64,000 nucleotides of DNA from Trinickia soli (GTDB taxonomy: Bacteria > Pseudomonadota > Gammaproteobacteria > Burkholderiales > Burkholderiaceae): positions 167,364 to 231,363 of the forward strand of contig NZ_PNYB01000010.1 of the NCBI RefSeq assembly GCF_002879855.1, in the 5' to 3' direction. Made by a program: the position numbers and the translations under genes. Each line of letters begins with the position of its first letter. Positions within the stretch are counted from its first letter, which is position 1. The notes beneath the pieces were generated by a model. It had not been told where the DNA came from. It worked only from the letters and a program-made list of their open reading frames with translations, and did no database searches. Below, piece by piece: positions 44,833-54,418 of the stretch.

Positions 44833-46653
44833 GTGTCATTCAAACCGCTCCGTTCGACCCCGCCTCCGGGTCCGCCCACCCGCCGCAAGCGCGTCGCGCG
44901 CGGCGTCGCAGCCCTCGCGCTGATCGGCGTGACGTTCGCTTCGCTCGCCGGCGCATCGGTGGCCGAGGCGGCCGTCGTGCACTGGAAGAGCCCGCAGATC
45001 GAGTACGCGGCCGAGGGTAAGGACGTCAAGGACGTCCTGCGCGACTTCGCCGCCAGCCAGGGCATCCCGGCCATGATCGGCAACAATGTGTCGGGCACCG
45101 TCAGCGGGCGCTTTCACATGCCGCCCCAGCGCTTTCTCGACACGCTGGCGTCAACGTTCGGCTTTATCTGGTACTACGACGGAACGGTGCTCGACATCGT
45201 CGCCCCGTCGGACATGACCAACGCCGTCATCGATCTCGACAGCACGTCGGTGCGCGAACTGCAGGCAACGCTGGATCAGATGGGCGTGGCCGACAAACGC
45301 TTCCCGCTCACGTACGACGCGGCACAAGGCGTCGCGATCGTCAGCGGGCCGCCATCGTATGTGAAGATGATCAAGGACCTCGCGCAGCGCGTGGACCGCA
45401 AGAGTACGCGCCGCATGGGCGACGAAGTCCGCGTCTTTCCGCTCGCGCACGCCTGGGCCATGGACCGGACGGTCAACGTCGACGGCGAGAACGTCACGAT
45501 TCCGGGCGTGGCCACGCTGCTCAACAATATGTACCACCCGCAATCGGGAGGCGGCGCACTGGCTGGGTCGTCGCGCAAGCTCGCCTATCTCTCGCGCAAC
45601 ACGCCGACGCGCGACGTGTACGGCTCGACGAGCGGCGGCATGAGCAACGGCCGCGGCGGCGCCGGTTACGTCGCCCTGCCGCCTTTGCCGCCGGGCAGCA
45701 ACGGCGGCGCGGCGATGCCGTCGGGGCAGCTGCAGCAGGCCCGCGCCGCGGCGAGCCCCGACGAGGCGCCGCCCGACGACAGCGGCAAGGACGAGGCGCT
45801 GCCCGTGTTTCAGGCCGACCCGCGCACGAATTCCGTACTGGTGCGCGACACGCCGGACCGCATGTTCCAGTATCCCCAGCTGCTGCAGCGGCTGGATGTC
45901 AAGCCGCAGCTCATCGAAATCTCGGCGCAGATCATCGAAGTCCAGGACGGTGCGCTCGATCAGCTCGGCGTGGATTGGACGCTGCACAACAGTCACGTCG
46001 ATCTGCAGACGGGCGCGGGTGCGGGGCAAAACACCTATAACGGCACGCTCGCGCCGACGTTCGGTACGACCACGCTCTCGGGCGGCACGAGCGTGAACGC
46101 GGCGCCGCTCGGCATGTCGCTCTCGGCTGTGCTCGGCGACGCGGGCCGCTATCTGTTGTCGCGCGTGGACGCGCTCACCCAGACCGACAAGGCCAAGGTC
46201 GACGCCAGTCCGAAGGTGACGACGCTCAACAACGTCGAAGCGGTCATGGACAACGTCACACGCTTCTTCGTGCCGGTGGCGGGCTATGCATCGGCCGATC
46301 TCTACACGGTTTCGACGGGCGTTTCGCTGCGCGTGCTGCCGATGGTCGTGCAGGAGAACGGCACCACGCAGATCAAGCTCGACGTGACGATCCAGGACGG
46401 TCATCTGAGCTCGCAGACCGTCTCGAACCTGCCGGTCATCACGAGCACGAACATCAACACCTCGGCCTTCATCTCGCAAGGCCAGGCGCTGCTGATCGCC
46501 GGCTATGGCGTCGACGACCGCTCGCACACGGTATCGGGCGTGCCCGGCCTGTCGAAGATTCCCGTCATCGGCGGGCTCTTCCGAACCACCCAGCAGACCG
46601 ACTCCCACATGGAACGCCTGTTCCTGCTCACGCCCAAGATCATCGAGCCATGA
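44833..46653 (+). CDS. T3SS-type outer-membrane secretin, SctC/YscC/HrcC family
   Basis: 606 residues from GTG 44833; GGGAG lies nine bases upstream. A signal peptide (ALIGVTFASLAGASVAEAA) is followed by N0/N1 domains typical of injectisome secretins: VSGRFHMPPQRFLDTLASTF, WYYDGTVLDIV, VSGPPSYVKMI, and VRVFPLAHAWAMDRTV with IPGVATLLNNM. The full secretin core ends in VPGLSKIPVIGGLFRTTQQ, the family signature. Type IVb pilus secretins lack these N-domains, so this is not the pilus secretin, which is at 33405. It overlaps the histidine kinase gene by four bases. It may be this genome's T3SS secretin or a channel recruited by the pilus. Confidence 0.88.
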   Translation: MSFKPLRSTPPPGPPTRRKRVARGVAALALIGVTFASLAGASVAEAAVVHWKSPQIEYAAEGKDVKDVLRDFAASQGIPAMIGNNVSGTVSGRFHMPPQRFLDTLASTFGFIWYYDGTVLDIVAPSDMTNAVIDLDSTSVRELQATLDQMGVADKRFPLTYDAAQGVAIVSGPPSYVKMIKDLAQRVDRKSTRRMGDEVRVFPLAHAWAMDRTVNVDGENVTIPGVATLLNNMYHPQSGGGALAGSSRKLAYLSRNTPTRDVYGSTSGGMSNGRGGAGYVALPPLPPGSNGGAAMPSGQLQQARAAASPDEAPPDDSGKDEALPVFQADPRTNSVLVRDTPDRMFQYPQLLQRLDVKPQLIEISAQIIEVQDGALDQLGVDWTLHNSHVDLQTGAGAGQNTYNGTLAPTFGTTTLSGGTSVNAAPLGMSLSAVLGDAGRYLLSRVDALTQTDKAKVDASPKVTTLNNVEAVMDNVTRFFVPVAGYASADLYTVSTGVSLRVLPMVVQENGTTQIKLDVTIQDGHLSSQTVSNLPVITSTNINTSAFISQGQALLIAGYGVDDRSHTVSGVPGLSKIPVIGGLFRTTQQTDSHMERLFLLTPKIIEP

Positions 46654-47801
46654 CCGCCCCAGCCCTCCCCCATGCGCAGGCCGCCGCTGCGCGCGACGCG
46701 GAAATCGCGCACCTCGAAGCGCTGCTCGACAGCCAACCGTGGGGCACCGTGGCGTTCAGCCGCGCAGGCGGCGAGCACCATGTGGTGGTCGCCAATGCAC
46801 GCGCCCAGCAGATGCTCGCCCGCCCGGTTGCAACGGGCGCCTCGCTCGTGCAGGTGTTCGGCGCGCTGAGCGAAAACGCGGCCGGCGGCGGCGTGGCGAA
46901 CGACGAAGCCCTCTGCGAAGCGCTCGCGCGCGGCCTCGAGATCCCGCTCGGCGAAAGCTGGCTCTGGCTCAAGCTGGCCCACGTCGAAGCCGGCGGGGGC
47001 AACCGGGCGCCGGCGCACGGCGGCATCGACGCCACCGTCGCGCTGATCGATGTCACGGCGCTGCGCCGCGGGCTCGACGAGCGCATCGCCTCGCTGCGCT
47101 TTCTGTCGCACGATCTGCGCTCGCCGCTGAACTCGATCATCGCGCTCTCGCAGCTCGCGGAGAGCGATGCGCCGGCTTTCGACCAGTGCGGCGGGATGGA
47201 TCAGATCGGCCGGCTGGCCCGTTACGCGCTCACCCTCGGCGAAAATTTCATCTTCTCGTCGGTGCTCGGCAATCTGCGCAAGAACGATTTTTCGCGCTTC
47301 GACCTGCGCGCGACCGTACGCGAGCTGGTGCCCCAGCTCGAGGTCGCCGCGGTCTACCGGCGCGTGCTGCTGCGGCTGTGGCTGCCGGACGAAGCGGCGG
47401 TATGGATCGAAGGCGTGCGCAGCTTCACCGCACGCGCCTTCCAGAACCTCGTGGACAACGCGATCCAGGCTTCGCGCCCCGGCTCCACGGTCACGATTCT
47501 TTTCAAAGTGGGCGACGGCCACGCCGAAATTCACGTCAGCGACCAGGCCGGCGGTCTGCCGGGACTGCGAGCAAAAGGGCGTATCGAGCGTTTCGATACG
47601 CAGCCGAACCGCTCGTCGAAAGGCTTCGGGCTCGGCCTGAAGCTCGCCTCGCAGATCGTCGGCATGCATGGCGGCACGCTGCACGCCGAACCCAACGACG
47701 AGGCCGGCACGACCTTCGTGATGCGACTGCCGTGCCTTGCTCCCGGCGATACGCCGGCCGCCACGGCTGCCGTCCACGTCTTCAAGCAAGGAGCACTCTG
47801 A
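46650..47801 (+). CDS. cytoplasmic sensor histidine kinase
   Basis: 383 residues with no membrane segment. An N-terminal PAS-like region (residues 20-135) precedes the H-box LRFLSHDLRSPLNSIIALSQ (His near residue 155). The N-box NLVDNAIQAS, G1 box VSDQAGGLPG and G2 box GFGLGLKLAS are intact, so it should be active. It senses an internal signal or a partner. The start overlaps the SctC-type secretin stop, and the response regulator follows within 31 bp, so kinase, regulator and both secretin-like genes form one transcript. Confidence 0.9.
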   Translation: MTAPALPHAQAAAARDAEIAHLEALLDSQPWGTVAFSRAGGEHHVVVANARAQQMLARPVATGASLVQVFGALSENAAGGGVANDEALCEALARGLEIPLGESWLWLKLAHVEAGGGNRAPAHGGIDATVALIDVTALRRGLDERIASLRFLSHDLRSPLNSIIALSQLAESDAPAFDQCGGMDQIGRLARYALTLGENFIFSSVLGNLRKNDFSRFDLRATVRELVPQLEVAAVYRRVLLRLWLPDEAAVWIEGVRSFTARAFQNLVDNAIQASRPGSTVTILFKVGDGHAEIHVSDQAGGLPGLRAKGRIERFDTQPNRSSKGFGLGLKLASQIVGMHGGTLHAEPNDEAGTTFVMRLPCLAPGDTPAATAAVHVFKQGAL

Positions 47802-47832
47802 TGAAACAACCACTGCGCGAGGCGGTGAAGCC

Positions 47833-48627
47833 ATGAAGAAAAACGCTTCGGGCAAACCGGTGCGCGTGCTCGTGGTCGAGGACGACCCGGCGCAACACGC
47901 GCTGCTCACCTCATGGCTCAAGGCGGAGGGCTATCAGGTCGCGTCTTTTCGAAACGGACTCGAGGCGCGCAACTATCTCGCCGACCAATGGGCCGACCTG
48001 CTCATCTTCGATTGGGACGTACCGGGGCTCACGGGCGAGCAGTTGCTCGCGCACGTGCGCGGCCGGGCGCGTTCGGCAGTTCCGGTGATCTTTCAGACCG
48101 TTCATTCGTCCGAGTCCGACATCGCGAAGATTCTCGACGCGGGCGCCGACGACTTTCTCGTGAAACCGCTCGACCGCGCCGTGCTGCTCGCCCGTGTGCG
48201 TGCCGTACTGCGACGCGCGGAGTCGGGGCAGCACGACGGCCGCAAGCTGCTCGTCGACGACGTGGTGCTGGACCGCGGGCGCCAGACGCTCGTCGTGGGC
48301 GAAACGCCTCACGCGCTCGGCACCAAGGAGTTCGACATCCTCTGGCACCTGGCCACACACGCGGGCACCGTCGTGCAACGGCAGGACCTGCTCTCCGTGG
48401 TCTGGGGCTGGGACGTGATGGTGCAGACGCGCTCGGTCGACATGTACGTGAGCCGCGTGCGCACACAACTGAGAAAAGCCGACGTGCCGTGGACCATCCA
48501 GTCCGTGTACGGCGCCGGCTACCGGCTCAACCTGGGCCCGGAGCCCGACGATGGCGCGCAGAACGACGCGCCGCGCGAACCGGCCATCGACCAACCCTTG
48601 CAGATCGACGAAGGAATCGCCCCATGA
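47833..48627 (+). CDS. OmpR-family response regulator
   Basis: 264 residues from ATG 47833. The receiver domain has Asp60 (LLIFDWDVPG) and the conserved Lys in DFLVKPLD. A winged-helix output domain spans about residues 140-235 (ALGTKEFDILWHLATHAGTV, then SVDMYVSRVRTQL and VYGAGYRL). The C-terminal 25 residues are acidic and disordered. It should be phosphorylated by the kinase just upstream. It overlaps the next secretin-like gene by four bases. Likely targets are the pilus or secretin genes, by position only. Confidence 0.92.
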   Translation: MKKNASGKPVRVLVVEDDPAQHALLTSWLKAEGYQVASFRNGLEARNYLADQWADLLIFDWDVPGLTGEQLLAHVRGRARSAVPVIFQTVHSSESDIAKILDAGADDFLVKPLDRAVLLARVRAVLRRAESGQHDGRKLLVDDVVLDRGRQTLVVGETPHALGTKEFDILWHLATHAGTVVQRQDLLSVVWGWDVMVQTRSVDMYVSRVRTQLRKADVPWTIQSVYGAGYRLNLGPEPDDGAQNDAPREPAIDQPLQIDEGIAP

Positions 48628-50114
48628 CGATCGACCGTCTTTTCGCGGCCCTCGCTGCCTCGGGCCGGCGCACCGCGCGCCTGACCGCCGCAGGCCGTTT
48701 CACTCTCGCTGCCTGCGTGGCCGCCGCCAGTGCGGCGCAGGCGCGCGCCGACGTTCCGCCCTGGCAGACCTCGCGCTTCGAGTATTCGGCCGCGAGCGCG
48801 AGCGTGCGCGACGCACTCGCTGAACTCTCGCAGCAGGGGCACGTGCCGATCGTGGTCGCCACCGACGTGGATAGCCGAATCGCCGGTCGTTTCAATATGA
48901 CGCCGCAGCATTTCCTCGACGTGGCGACGACCGACAGCGGCCTTGACTGGTACTACGACGGGACCGTGGTGCGCGTCTCCCGCACGTCGGCGCGTCGCAC
49001 GCTCGCGATCCGGCTCGACTACGCCGAGCCCGAGGAACTGTTCAGCGTCCTGCGCGAAACGCGCATCGCGGACCCGCGCTTCCCGCCGCAACTCGACGAA
49101 GGCGCCCGCGTCGTGACCGTCTCGGGGCCGCCCGCCTTCGTCACGCACGTCGAACAGGCCGCGCGTGCGCTCGAGCGCGGCGCGCGCGAACGCACGCGTA
49201 CCGCCGTGCGGGTCGTGAAGCTCACGTCGGCGCGCGCGTCGGACCGCGACGAGCGCCAGGGCGACCGGGTGATCGTCGAGCCCGGTGTCGCGACGCTGAT
49301 TCGGCAGCGCGCCCGCACGGCGCGCGAACAGCCGCTCACACCTGGCGTCACGCCGATCGAATACGAAACGCCGCTGCCGATCCTCGAGGCCGACGCAGCG
49401 AATAATGCCGTGCTCGTTCGCGACCGCCCCGAGCGGCTCGCCGCCGACGTCGCGATGATCGAGTCCTACGATCGGCGGCCGACGATCGTGCGTCTCGTCA
49501 CTTACGTCGCGCAAGTCGATAACGATGCGCTCGCTGCCCTGCCGCTGCCGTGGCGGGCCGCCGAGAACCCGGGCGCCGCGCGCGTGGCCTACACCGACGA
49601 CGAAGGCGCCGACATGCTGGCCCAGTTGCGCACGTTCGAACATGAAGGGCGCGCGCACATCGAGCTCGCGCGCGATATGACGACCGTCGATGGCACGCCC
49701 GTCACCGTCGATCGCTACGAGAACCGCCTCGTCGAGGCCGTCGACCGAGGCGAGGACGAAACCGCCGACGGCCGCGGGAACGCGCTGCTCGACGTCGCGA
49801 CCGGCATTGCGCTAAACGTGACGCCGGTGGTTGAACCCGGCGACGGCACGCCGAGCGGCACGGGCCATGTGGCTCTGACGGTTCGTCTGACCAACGATGC
49901 CAAAGGGGCCAGTGCAACGCAGCAGGCGCACGCCGAAGTCAGGCCACGCCGCTGCGTCGTGATCGCCTTGCCGGCGCAGGCGGCTGCCCCAGCCGCACCG
50001 CTCGCCGGCCAGCCTTCCGGGGCTTCCTCCACGGAGGCTGGCGCCGCTCCCTTGCGCACGCAGGTGGTGCTGATCGTGCCCTATCTGAGTGGATCGGGGT
50101 CGAACGGCGCTTGA
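48624..50114 (+). CDS. degenerate SctC-like secretin paralogue
   Basis: 496 residues from ATG 48624. After a signal sequence (AAGRFTLAACVAAASAAQARA) it repeats the N0/N1 pattern of the protein at 44833: FNMTPQHFLDVATTDSGLDW, WYYDGTVVRV, VTVSGPPAFVTHVEQAA, and VRVVKLTSARASDRDE with EPGVATLIR. The C-terminal part keeps only traces of a secretin core (LLDVATGIALNVTPVVEPGD) and lacks the VPxLxxIPxxGxLF signature. It probably cannot form a normal pore alone. It could be an accessory ring part, a decoy or a decaying copy. It is the last gene of the overlapping run. Confidence 0.75.
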   Translation: MTIDRLFAALAASGRRTARLTAAGRFTLAACVAAASAAQARADVPPWQTSRFEYSAASASVRDALAELSQQGHVPIVVATDVDSRIAGRFNMTPQHFLDVATTDSGLDWYYDGTVVRVSRTSARRTLAIRLDYAEPEELFSVLRETRIADPRFPPQLDEGARVVTVSGPPAFVTHVEQAARALERGARERTRTAVRVVKLTSARASDRDERQGDRVIVEPGVATLIRQRARTAREQPLTPGVTPIEYETPLPILEADAANNAVLVRDRPERLAADVAMIESYDRRPTIVRLVTYVAQVDNDALAALPLPWRAAENPGAARVAYTDDEGADMLAQLRTFEHEGRAHIELARDMTTVDGTPVTVDRYENRLVEAVDRGEDETADGRGNALLDVATGIALNVTPVVEPGDGTPSGTGHVALTVRLTNDAKGASATQQAHAEVRPRRCVVIALPAQAAAPAAPLAGQPSGASSTEAGAAPLRTQVVLIVPYLSGSGSNGA

Positions 50115-50386
50115 TCCAAATCGAAAGTTCTCTGGAATGGGACGCGCAAAGCATGGTCGTCCACGTTCGTGGCGGCCAGCGCGAGACGCGCCGATTCCGC
50201 ACGCCGGAGGCCCCGAAGAAGAACTAAAACGCGGGGAGTGTAGGGAAAGCATGAATAAACTTTTCCCCGTTCCGTCCGTAATCCCTGGTAAGCGGGCGAA
50301 AGTCTGCGAGGAGCGCCTCGATTCCCAGGGGCGCAGCAAGTCGTAGCGCGTCTCCCTCCGCGCCCGTTGCTTACGAGGCTTTCCGC

Positions 50387-53300
50387 ATGACATCGCTGGC
50401 CTACCGCCGCAAGTATGGCCTGCGTTTATTCGGCCGGCGCCGACGCGATCATTCCAGGCTGCTTGCGGTCTTGCTCGCGACGCTGGCCGCTGGAGGCGGA
50501 TTCATCGAGTCCGCGCATGCGCAGTACACCTGCCCTACCTCCTGCACGAGCATGACGCTCAACGGCGGTCAGATGCAGACCGTCAATTCGGGCGGGACCG
50601 CCACCGACACCACCCTCAACGGCGGGTTCCAGGCCGTCAGTTCAGGGGGCGCCGCAATCGGCACGACCGCGAACTCGGGCGGACAGCAGGGCGTCTTCGG
50701 CGGCGGCGTCGCCAGCGCGACGACGGTCAACAGCGGCAGCGTCCAGTTCGGGCTCGGCGGCTCGATCGTGGATACCTCTGTCAACGATGGCGGCACTCAG
50801 GAAATCGACAGCGGGACGGCGACGAACATCGTGATCAGCGGCGGCCTCGCTGCGCAATATGTCAGCGGCGGTGCGGTGACCAGCACGACCGTCTATGACG
50901 GATTACAGGAAGTCGATGGCGGGACGGTCACGAGCACCGTCGTGAGCGGGGCGGCTCTACAGTTCGTCTACGGGGGATCGGTTGCCGATACGACGATCTT
51001 GGGCGGCCTCCAGGTGATCTCCGGCGGCGTAGCGACATCGAACGTGCTCTCAGCCACAGCCGAACAGGACGTCTACGGCGGCACGGCCATCGGCAACACG
51101 CTGACCGACAACTCGGTCCAGGGCATCTTCTCGGGCGGCGTGGCCAGCGCCACGACGCTCGCCGGCGGCGCCGGCCAATACGTCTCCAGCGGGGGCGTCG
51201 CGGACGGTACGGCCGTCAGCAGCGGCGGCACACAGTTTCTCTCCGGCGGCACGGCCACCAACACGACTGTCAGCGGCGGCGGCATTCAGTCGATCTACTC
51301 GGGCGGCGTGGCGACCGCCACCATCATCGGCAGCGCGGGCGTAGAGCAAGTCTACGCAGGCGGCAGGGCGAGCGGGACCACGGTCGAAGGCGGCGGCAAC
51401 GTCTATGTCAATCGCGCAGGGGTTGCCGTCGGCACGGTCGTGAGTAGCGGGGGGGCGCAGAGCATCTCGTCGGGCGGATCGGCATCGGCCACCATCGTCT
51501 TCTCGAGCGGCACCGAGTACGTGAACTCGGGCGGACTCGCGAGCGGCACGACGCTCAGCGGCGGCAACGAGTTCGTCTGGACGGGCGGGTCCGCCCTCGC
51601 GACGCAGGTCGAGACCGGCGCGCAATTCCTGATGGGCGGCTCGGCGACGAGCGCAACCGTGTTCAGCGGCGGAGCCCAATACATCTTTTCGGGGAGCGTG
51701 GCCAGCGCGACTACTGTCTCGAGCGGCGGCAATCAATACGTCAGCAGCGGCGCGTCGACCATCGGGACCGTGGTGAGCGGCGGCGGCGAGACTGTTCTTG
51801 CGGGCGGCGCCGCCCTTGGCACGACGGTTGGCAGCGGCGGCGCGTATCTGCTCGGCGGCGCCACCTCAGGCACGACCGTGCTCTCGGGCGGCAACGAGTA
51901 TGTCTACTCCGGCGGCGTGGCCAGCGCAACCACCGTCGGCAGCGGCGGCAACGAGTACGTCAGCGGCGGGCTGGCCATCGGCACAACCGTGACGAGCGGC
52001 GGCTACCAGAACGTCTTTTCGGGTGGCGTCGCCACCGCGGCGTCGCTCGCGACGGGCGCTCAGCAGAACGTCTGGGCAGGCGGCTCGGTATCGGGCACGA
52101 CGCTGAGCGGCGGACAACAGTTCCTGTTCGGCGGTACGGCCACAGCAACGACGGTGAGCGCGGGCGGCGCCCAGTACATTTCGTCGGGCGGCGTGGCCAG
52201 CGCAACCACCGTCGGCAGCGGCGGGCACCAGTACGTGAGCAGCGGTGGCTCGGCGATCGGTGCCGCCGTCCTCGATGTGGGCTCGCAGGCCGTCTTCGGC
52301 GGTGGCGTGGCCAGCAACACCGCTGTCAGCAGCGGCGGCGCGCAGTCCATCTTCGCCGGCGGTATCGCTTCGGGCACAACGGTTAGCAGCGGCGGCGTGC
52401 AAAACATTTCGTCGGGCGGCACGGCGGCGAACAGCAACGTGCTCGATGGCGGTGCCGAATACGTTTTTTCCGGGGCCATCGCCAGCGCCACGACTGTGGG
52501 CAGCGGAGGCATCCAGTCCGTCAGCGACGGCGGAAAGACGTTCGGCACGGCGGTCACGTCGGGTGGCACCCAGACCGTCGCGAGCGGCGGTCTCGTCTCC
52601 GGCACCACCCTCGCGGCTGGCGCGATGCAGAGCATCGCCGCGGGCGGCGTCGCGGTCGGCACCGTCATCGGCAGCGGCGGCACGCAGACGGTTTCCAGCG
52701 GCGGCATCTCCACCTCCACCTCGCTCGGCGCGAACGGCACGCTGCTCGACAATGGCACAGTCATTTTCGATCAGACGACGACCTCGACCTATGCGGGCAT
52801 GATTGCGGGCAGCGGCACGCTGATTCAGCAAGGCGTCGGCACGACGATCGTCAGTGCGGACAACCACGCCTTCTCAGGCGCCACCGTCGTCTCGTCGGGC
52901 ACCCTGATCGTCGGCGAACTCGGCCAGGACGGCGCATCGCTCGGCGGCAACGTGAGCGTGCGCAGCGCGGGTACCCTGCGTGGGCACGGCTCGGTCGGCG
53001 GCTCGGTCGCGAACGGCGGGATCGTCATGCCGGGCGGCACGATCGGCACACTGACCGTCGACGGCAACTATGCCCAGGCTTCGAACGCCGCGCTCGTGAT
53101 CGAGGTCAGCCCTACCTCGGGATCGCAATTGAAGGTGATCGGAGCAGCGACCCTGGCCGGCGGGCTATCCGTGCTCTACGATCCCGGCACGTATTCGGCG
53201 CGCACCTATGCGCTGCTGACCGCGAACGCCATCAATGGGCGCTTCGACTCCGTGTCCTCGCAGACGACAGCGGGCGCGAACCTGAATGGCCTGACCCAGA

Positions 53301-54301
53301 GCGTTAGCTACGGCGCGACCGAGGTCGATCTTCAACTCGTGAACGTCGTGAACGGCGCCGCGGTCGTCGCACCGATCGATACCACCATTTTCACGGCGCT
53401 CGGCTCGACCGTCGTCCAGGCCGCGCAGGCAACCGATGCGCTCGTGCTCGACCGTCTGGCGACGCTGGCCGATGCGCAAGCTGCCGCCTCACACGGCGGC
53501 GCATGGGTGACGGCCACGGGCGGCTACTCGCGCGCCGATGGACACGACAATATTTCCGGCTATGGGGCGCATCGCTATGGTGCCGTTGCGGGGCTCGAGC
53601 GCGGCGACGCTCACGCGCGAGTCGGCGGCGCGCTCGGTTTCGAGCATGCTCAGATCGGCGAATACGGCTCACCCGACACGGGCCGTTTCGATGCGTTGCA
53701 TCTCGCCTTGTACGGCAGCCACGCACTCGGCCCGCTTCAGGCGGCCGCGCTCGTTGGCTACGGCATTCATTGGGCCAGCCAAAGGCGCCCGTTCGGCAAT
53801 GCGGGGGCCAATACGGCCGAAGGCGATCACCTGATTCAAGCGGTGACAGGCGCCGTGCAGGCCAGTTTGCCGTTGCATTTCGGCGGCGCGGTACTCACGC
53901 CGCGCGCCGGCCTGCGCTGGGCCTATGTCCACGGTCAGGGGTTCGTCGAATCGGGCGCTGGCGGACAGGACCTCGCCGTCGGCGCCGACACGGTTCATAG
54001 CCTGCAGCCGTACGTGGGCATCTCGCTCGCTCACGCTTTCGGCAGCGCCGAACGGCCCGCACAACTGCACCTGGACTTCACGTATGCCGCGGAACTCGCG
54101 GGCCGTGCGCGCGCCGTGACCGTGTTCGCGCAGGATGGGACGGCATTTGCCGAGCCCGGCGCATCGCTTGCGCACAAAATCGTCTCGCTGGGGGCCGGGT
54201 TCCAGGCCCAATTGAGCCGCGCCTGGTCGATCTCGGCCGACGCTTCGACGCAACTGCGCTCGGGTTCCGACCTGACATTGAATCTGAGCTATCGCTATTG
54301 A
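50387..54301 (+). CDS. AIDA-type self-associating autotransporter adhesin
   Basis: 1304 residues. An extended signal region (YRRKYGLRLFGRRRRDHSRL, then hydrophobic LLAVLLATLAAGGGF, ending AHA) precedes a passenger (about residues 50-800). The passenger is built of 19-residue strand-loop-strand repeats of the form SGGxAxxTTVxSGGxQxV, as in AIDA-I and TibA. An autochaperone-like region (SSGTLIVGELGQDGASLGGN) and a C-terminal barrel of about 280 residues ending LNLSYRY follow. Such passengers are heptosylated in the cytosol before export; a matching transferase gene faces it at 54419. GAGG lies eight bases before ATG 50387. The spacer 50115..50386 shows no other gene. Confidence 0.93.
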   Translation: MTSLAYRRKYGLRLFGRRRRDHSRLLAVLLATLAAGGGFIESAHAQYTCPTSCTSMTLNGGQMQTVNSGGTATDTTLNGGFQAVSSGGAAIGTTANSGGQQGVFGGGVASATTVNSGSVQFGLGGSIVDTSVNDGGTQEIDSGTATNIVISGGLAAQYVSGGAVTSTTVYDGLQEVDGGTVTSTVVSGAALQFVYGGSVADTTILGGLQVISGGVATSNVLSATAEQDVYGGTAIGNTLTDNSVQGIFSGGVASATTLAGGAGQYVSSGGVADGTAVSSGGTQFLSGGTATNTTVSGGGIQSIYSGGVATATIIGSAGVEQVYAGGRASGTTVEGGGNVYVNRAGVAVGTVVSSGGAQSISSGGSASATIVFSSGTEYVNSGGLASGTTLSGGNEFVWTGGSALATQVETGAQFLMGGSATSATVFSGGAQYIFSGSVASATTVSSGGNQYVSSGASTIGTVVSGGGETVLAGGAALGTTVGSGGAYLLGGATSGTTVLSGGNEYVYSGGVASATTVGSGGNEYVSGGLAIGTTVTSGGYQNVFSGGVATAASLATGAQQNVWAGGSVSGTTLSGGQQFLFGGTATATTVSAGGAQYISSGGVASATTVGSGGHQYVSSGGSAIGAAVLDVGSQAVFGGGVASNTAVSSGGAQSIFAGGIASGTTVSSGGVQNISSGGTAANSNVLDGGAEYVFSGAIASATTVGSGGIQSVSDGGKTFGTAVTSGGTQTVASGGLVSGTTLAAGAMQSIAAGGVAVGTVIGSGGTQTVSSGGISTSTSLGANGTLLDNGTVIFDQTTTSTYAGMIAGSGTLIQQGVGTTIVSADNHAFSGATVVSSGTLIVGELGQDGASLGGNVSVRSAGTLRGHGSVGGSVANGGIVMPGGTIGTLTVDGNYAQASNAALVIEVSPTSGSQLKVIGAATLAGGLSVLYDPGTYSARTYALLTANAINGRFDSVSSQTTAGANLNGLTQSVSYGATEVDLQLVNVVNGAAVVAPIDTTIFTALGSTVVQAAQATDALVLDRLATLADAQAAASHGGAWVTATGGYSRADGHDNISGYGAHRYGAVAGLERGDAHARVGGALGFEHAQIGEYGSPDTGRFDALHLALYGSHALGPLQAAALVGYGIHWASQRRPFGNAGANTAEGDHLIQAVTGAVQASLPLHFGGAVLTPRAGLRWAYVHGQGFVESGAGGQDLAVGADTVHSLQPYVGISLAHAFGSAERPAQLHLDFTYAAELAGRARAVTVFAQDGTAFAEPGASLAHKIVSLGAGFQAQLSRAWSISADASTQLRSGSDLTLNLSYRY

Positions 54302-54418
54302 TTGACGACGAGCGCTGACGCGAGGCATGCCAAGGTGCCCGCTGCTTCGGCTCGCCGCGCGCGACCACGCTTGCCCCGCACCGGTCGGCATCGGCGGGAG
54401 CCGCACTCGCCGCGGCCG

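Noticed and set aside
32368..50114. Treating the whole region as a T3SS core gene cluster because of the SctC-like proteins.
   Set aside because: No SctJ, SctN, SctR-V or needle genes are present; the other genes are clear type IVb pilus parts.
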